Source: an uncultured Bacilli bacterium
Lineage (GTDB): Bacteria; Bacillota_I; Bacilli_A; RF39; UBA660
Assembly (NCBI GenBank): GCA_944363685.1
Contig: CALVUV010000055.1
Span: 1 to 8,175, forward strand
Length of the DNA: 8,175 nt
Direction of reading: 5' to 3'
Shown here: piece by piece, positions 6,329-8,175 of the stretch
How the letters are laid out: each line of letters starts with the position of its first letter
Numbering within the stretch: the first letter of the stretch is position 1
Position numbers and translations under genes: made by a program
Notes under the pieces: model-generated
What the model saw: only the letters and a program-made list of their open reading frames with translations
The model's database searches: none
What the model was told of the DNA's origin: nothing

Positions 6329-6892
6329 ATGGAAAGAGAAAAAGCTTTGGAAATTTTAAACAAGTATGTTAAGAATGATTTTTACATAACACACTCTCTA
6401 GCAGTAGAAGCTATTATGAGAAAGCTTGCTACAAAACTAGCCCCGAGTGATGTAGAATTATGGGGAATCGCTGGACTTTTACACGATTTAGATGAAGAAT
6501 GTTCTAACTGGCAAGAAGATATGTCTAATCATGGACCTAAGTCAATAGAAATATTAAAGAAAGAAAACTTTGGTAATGACATTATCTATAATGCAATACT
6601 TGCTCATAATCCTTTAAATGGTAAAAAAGCAAGTAATGATATTGAATATTCTCTTTTAGCAGCAGATCCTATGAGTGGTTTTATAGTAGCAATTGCTAAA
6701 GGATACCCCGATAAGAAGATAAAAAGTGTTAAAGTTAGTTCTATTTTAAAAAGATTTAAAGAAACAAGATATGCTAAAGGTGCTAATAGAGATTATATGG
6801 CTTCTATTGAAAATACAGGTATTACTTTAGAAGAATTTGCAGAACTTTCTTTAGAAGCTCTATCTGAAATAGATAATATCTTAGAATTATAG
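6329..6892 (+). CDS. HD-domain metal-dependent hydrolase, substrate unknown
   Basis: This 187-aa cytosolic protein has an HD/HDIG phosphohydrolase core. Likely metal ligands are His22 (THSLAVE), His52-Asp53 (GLLHDLDEE) and Asp113 (AADP). His68 (SNHG) and His93 (LAHN) are further conserved-looking histidines in the positions typical of the fold. After the core a Lys-rich segment (about 124-154) and an acidic helical tail follow. Family members of this size cleave phosphate bonds in nucleotides or other phosphate esters; the sequence does not reveal which. Start: ATG at 6329, five bases after GAGGTG. It is the first gene of a tight operon. Its TAG stop overlaps the AGGAGG of the tRNA deacylase gene, so expression is coupled to prolyl-tRNA synthesis. 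Fold assignment is firm, function is not. Confidence 0.87.
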   Translation: MEREKALEILNKYVKNDFYITHSLAVEAIMRKLATKLAPSDVELWGIAGLLHDLDEECSNWQEDMSNHGPKSIEILKKENFGNDIIYNAILAHNPLNGKKASNDIEYSLLAADPMSGFIVAIAKGYPDKKIKSVKVSSILKRFKETRYAKGANRDYMASIENTGITLEEFAELSLEALSEIDNILEL

Positions 6893-6901
6893 GAGGAAAA
6901 G

Positions 6902-7381
6902 ATGAACGAAGTAATTGAACTACTAAATAAGAAAAATATTAAATACAACTTAGTAGAACACGATGAAGTTCATACTATTGAAGATATGGACAAATTAGGA
7001 CTATTAGATAAAGGATATGTTTGTAAAAATTTATTCTTAAGAAATGCTAATGGAAAAGAACATTATTTAATCGCTTGCGGACACGAGAAAAATATTGACT
7101 TAAAAGAACTTGCTAGTAAAATAGGAAGCACAAGATTAAGTTTTGGAAGTGATGAAAGATTAAAGAAATACCTTGGCTTAGAACAGGGATATGTTTCTCC
7201 CTTCGGGGTAATCAATAATGATGATGAGAGCGTTATCTTTGTCTTTGATAAAGATTTAAAGAATATGAAAAATGTAGGATTCCATCCTAATACTAATAAA
7301 GCTACTGTTTATTTAGATTTTAATGATGTAGCAAAAATTATTGATGAACACGGAAATGAAATAATGTATATAAATATATAA
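6902..7381 (+). CDS. prdX: Prolyl-tRNA-associated trans-editing deacylase (YbaK/ProXp-ala, PrdX type)
   Basis: This 159-aa single-domain YbaK/EbsC-fold enzyme, as known for the PrdX/ProXp-ala family, hydrolyses alanine from mischarged tRNA(Pro). Recognisable features are the central conserved lysine Lys42 in CKNLFLRN (41-48), HYLIACG (54-60), the LSFGSDERL segment (79-87), YVSPFGVIN (97-105) and the FHPNTNKATV block (127-136). The length is normal for the family. The start ATG is five bases after a perfect AGGAGG (6891-6896) that overlaps the preceding stop. Its own TAA (7379-7381) runs into the AAGGAG of the next gene, proS. The pairing with an INS-less prolyl-tRNA synthetase strongly supports the editing role. 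A Cys-tRNA(Pro) specificity (YbaK proper) is the less likely alternative. Confidence 0.88.
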   Translation: MNEVIELLNKKNIKYNLVEHDEVHTIEDMDKLGLLDKGYVCKNLFLRNANGKEHYLIACGHEKNIDLKELASKIGSTRLSFGSDERLKKYLGLEQGYVSPFGVINNDDESVIFVFDKDLKNMKNVGFHPNTNKATVYLDFNDVAKIIDEHGNEIMYINI

Positions 7382-7393
7382 AGGAGAAAAATT

Positions 7394-8175
7394 ATGGATA
7401 ATAAAGAAAAAAAATTAGTACAAAAAATAACATCAAGAGATGTTGACTTTGCTCAGTGGTATACAGATGTTGTAAGAGAAGCTAAATTATGTGATTACTC
7501 TAGTGTTAAAGGATTTTTAATATATCAACCTAATGGATATGCTATTTGGGAAAATATTAAGAATAACTTAGATAAGAGATTTAAAGAAACAGGAGTTGTA
7601 AATGTTTATTTACCAGTTTTAATTCCCGAGAGTTTATTAAATAAAGAAAAAGAACACGTTGAAGGCTTTGCCCCTGAAGTTGCGTGGGTTACTAAAGGTG
7701 GTAATGAAAGATTAGAAGAAAGACTTTGTGTAAGACCAACATCAGAAGTTCTATTCTGTGATTTATGGCATAAAGAAGTTAAATCTTATCGTGACTTACC
7801 TAAATTATATAACCAATGGAACTCAGTATTAAGATGGGAAAAAACTACAAGACCATTCCTTCGAAGTAGAGAATTTTTATGGCAAGAAGGACATACAATT
7901 CATTCATCTCGTGAAGAAGCGATGGAAAGAACTAAATTAATGTTAAATATATATGCTTCTTTAGTAGAAGAAGATTTAGCAATACCTTTAATAAAAGGAA
8001 GAAAAACAGAAAGTGAAAAATTTGCAGGAGCTGAAGAAACACTTACTATTGAATCTATGATGCACGATGGTAGAGCTTTACAATCTGGTACAAGTCATTT
8101 CTTTGGAACTGGTTTTGCAGAAGCTTTTGATATTAAATTCTTAAATAAAAATAATGAACTTGAAGTAGTTAATCA
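7394..8175 (+). CDS. proS: Prolyl-tRNA synthetase, archaeal/eukaryotic type (5' part, truncated by window edge)
   Basis: This class IIa aminoacyl-tRNA synthetase charges tRNA(Pro) with proline. The first 260 codons are present and open to the right edge. Start: ATG at 7394, seven bases after AAGGAG (7381-7386). Family landmarks are motif 1 around GFLIYQPNGYAIWENI and YLPVLIP (40-55, 72-78), the proline/ATP loop VRPTSE (113-118), motif 2 RWEKTTRPFLRSREF with WQEGHT (147-168), and HDGRALQSGTSHFFG (224-238). The segment from the RPTSE loop to motif 2 is short and direct, with no bacterial INS editing domain (normally about 180 residues). This marks the archaeal/eukaryotic-like form, which some Firmicutes, Mollicutes and Deinococci carry. 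It cannot clear Ala-tRNA(Pro) itself and relies on a free-standing deacylase, here encoded 12 bases upstream. The anticodon-binding and C-terminal zinc-type domains would lie beyond the window. Confidence 0.96.
   Translation, partial: MDNKEKKLVQKITSRDVDFAQWYTDVVREAKLCDYSSVKGFLIYQPNGYAIWENIKNNLDKRFKETGVVNVYLPVLIPESLLNKEKEHVEGFAPEVAWVTKGGNERLEERLCVRPTSEVLFCDLWHKEVKSYRDLPKLYNQWNSVLRWEKTTRPFLRSREFLWQEGHTIHSSREEAMERTKLMLNIYASLVEEDLAIPLIKGRKTESEKFAGAEETLTIESMMHDGRALQSGTSHFFGTGFAEAFDIKFLNKNNELEVVN

Overview
The window is AT-rich DNA from a low-GC Gram-positive bacterium. Genes have strong AGGAGG-type ribosome binding sites, extended -10 promoters (TGn then TATA-like hexamers) and A/T-ending codons. 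All 15 tryptophan codons I could trace are TGG. Six of the eight visible stops are TAA, two are TAG and none is TGA. The code is therefore the standard bacterial one, not the Mycoplasma code. An uncultured Bacilli or Clostridia gut lineage close to the Mollicutes would fit, but that placement is inference only.

Layout from left to right. (1) Positions 1-381 hold a plus-strand reading frame for an unrecognised small protein or gene remnant. (2) Positions 484-6209 are a minus-strand block. In transcription order it has a 62-aa beta-rich hypothetical protein and a 630-aa AMP-binding (acyl-CoA-synthetase-like) enzyme, closed by an intrinsic terminator at 4093-4117. Next come a seven-helix hybrid histidine kinase, an Hpt-receiver protein, and the NAD(P)H-hydrate dehydratase NnrD. 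(3) Positions 6210-6328 are a divergent promoter region with back-to-back sigma-A-type promoters. (4) Positions 6329-8175 are a tight plus-strand operon: an HD-domain hydrolase, a YbaK/PrdX-type Ala-tRNA(Pro) deacylase, and the first 260 codons of an archaeal/eukaryotic-type prolyl-tRNA synthetase that runs off the right edge.

How the genes work together. The plus operon has a clear theme. This class of ProRS lacks the cis-editing INS domain, and the free-standing deacylase just upstream can clear the mischarged Ala-tRNA(Pro) it makes. The HD protein's link to this is unknown. In the minus block, the kinase (HK-REC) and the neighbouring Hpt-REC protein contain every module of a His-Asp-His-Asp phosphorelay. 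Neither carries a DNA-binding or enzymatic output, so the final effector must lie elsewhere or act by protein contact. The acyl-activating enzyme and the 62-aa protein form a separate transcription unit with its own strong promoter; its substrate is not deducible from sequence. NnrD is a housekeeping metabolite-repair enzyme that seems to ride on the signalling operon.

I see no mobile element, CRISPR array, tRNA, rRNA or riboswitch. Nothing here is convincingly a wholly new system. The most open questions are the output-less phosphorelay, the AMP-binding enzyme with altered core motifs and its small partner, and the HD protein attached to proline translation.
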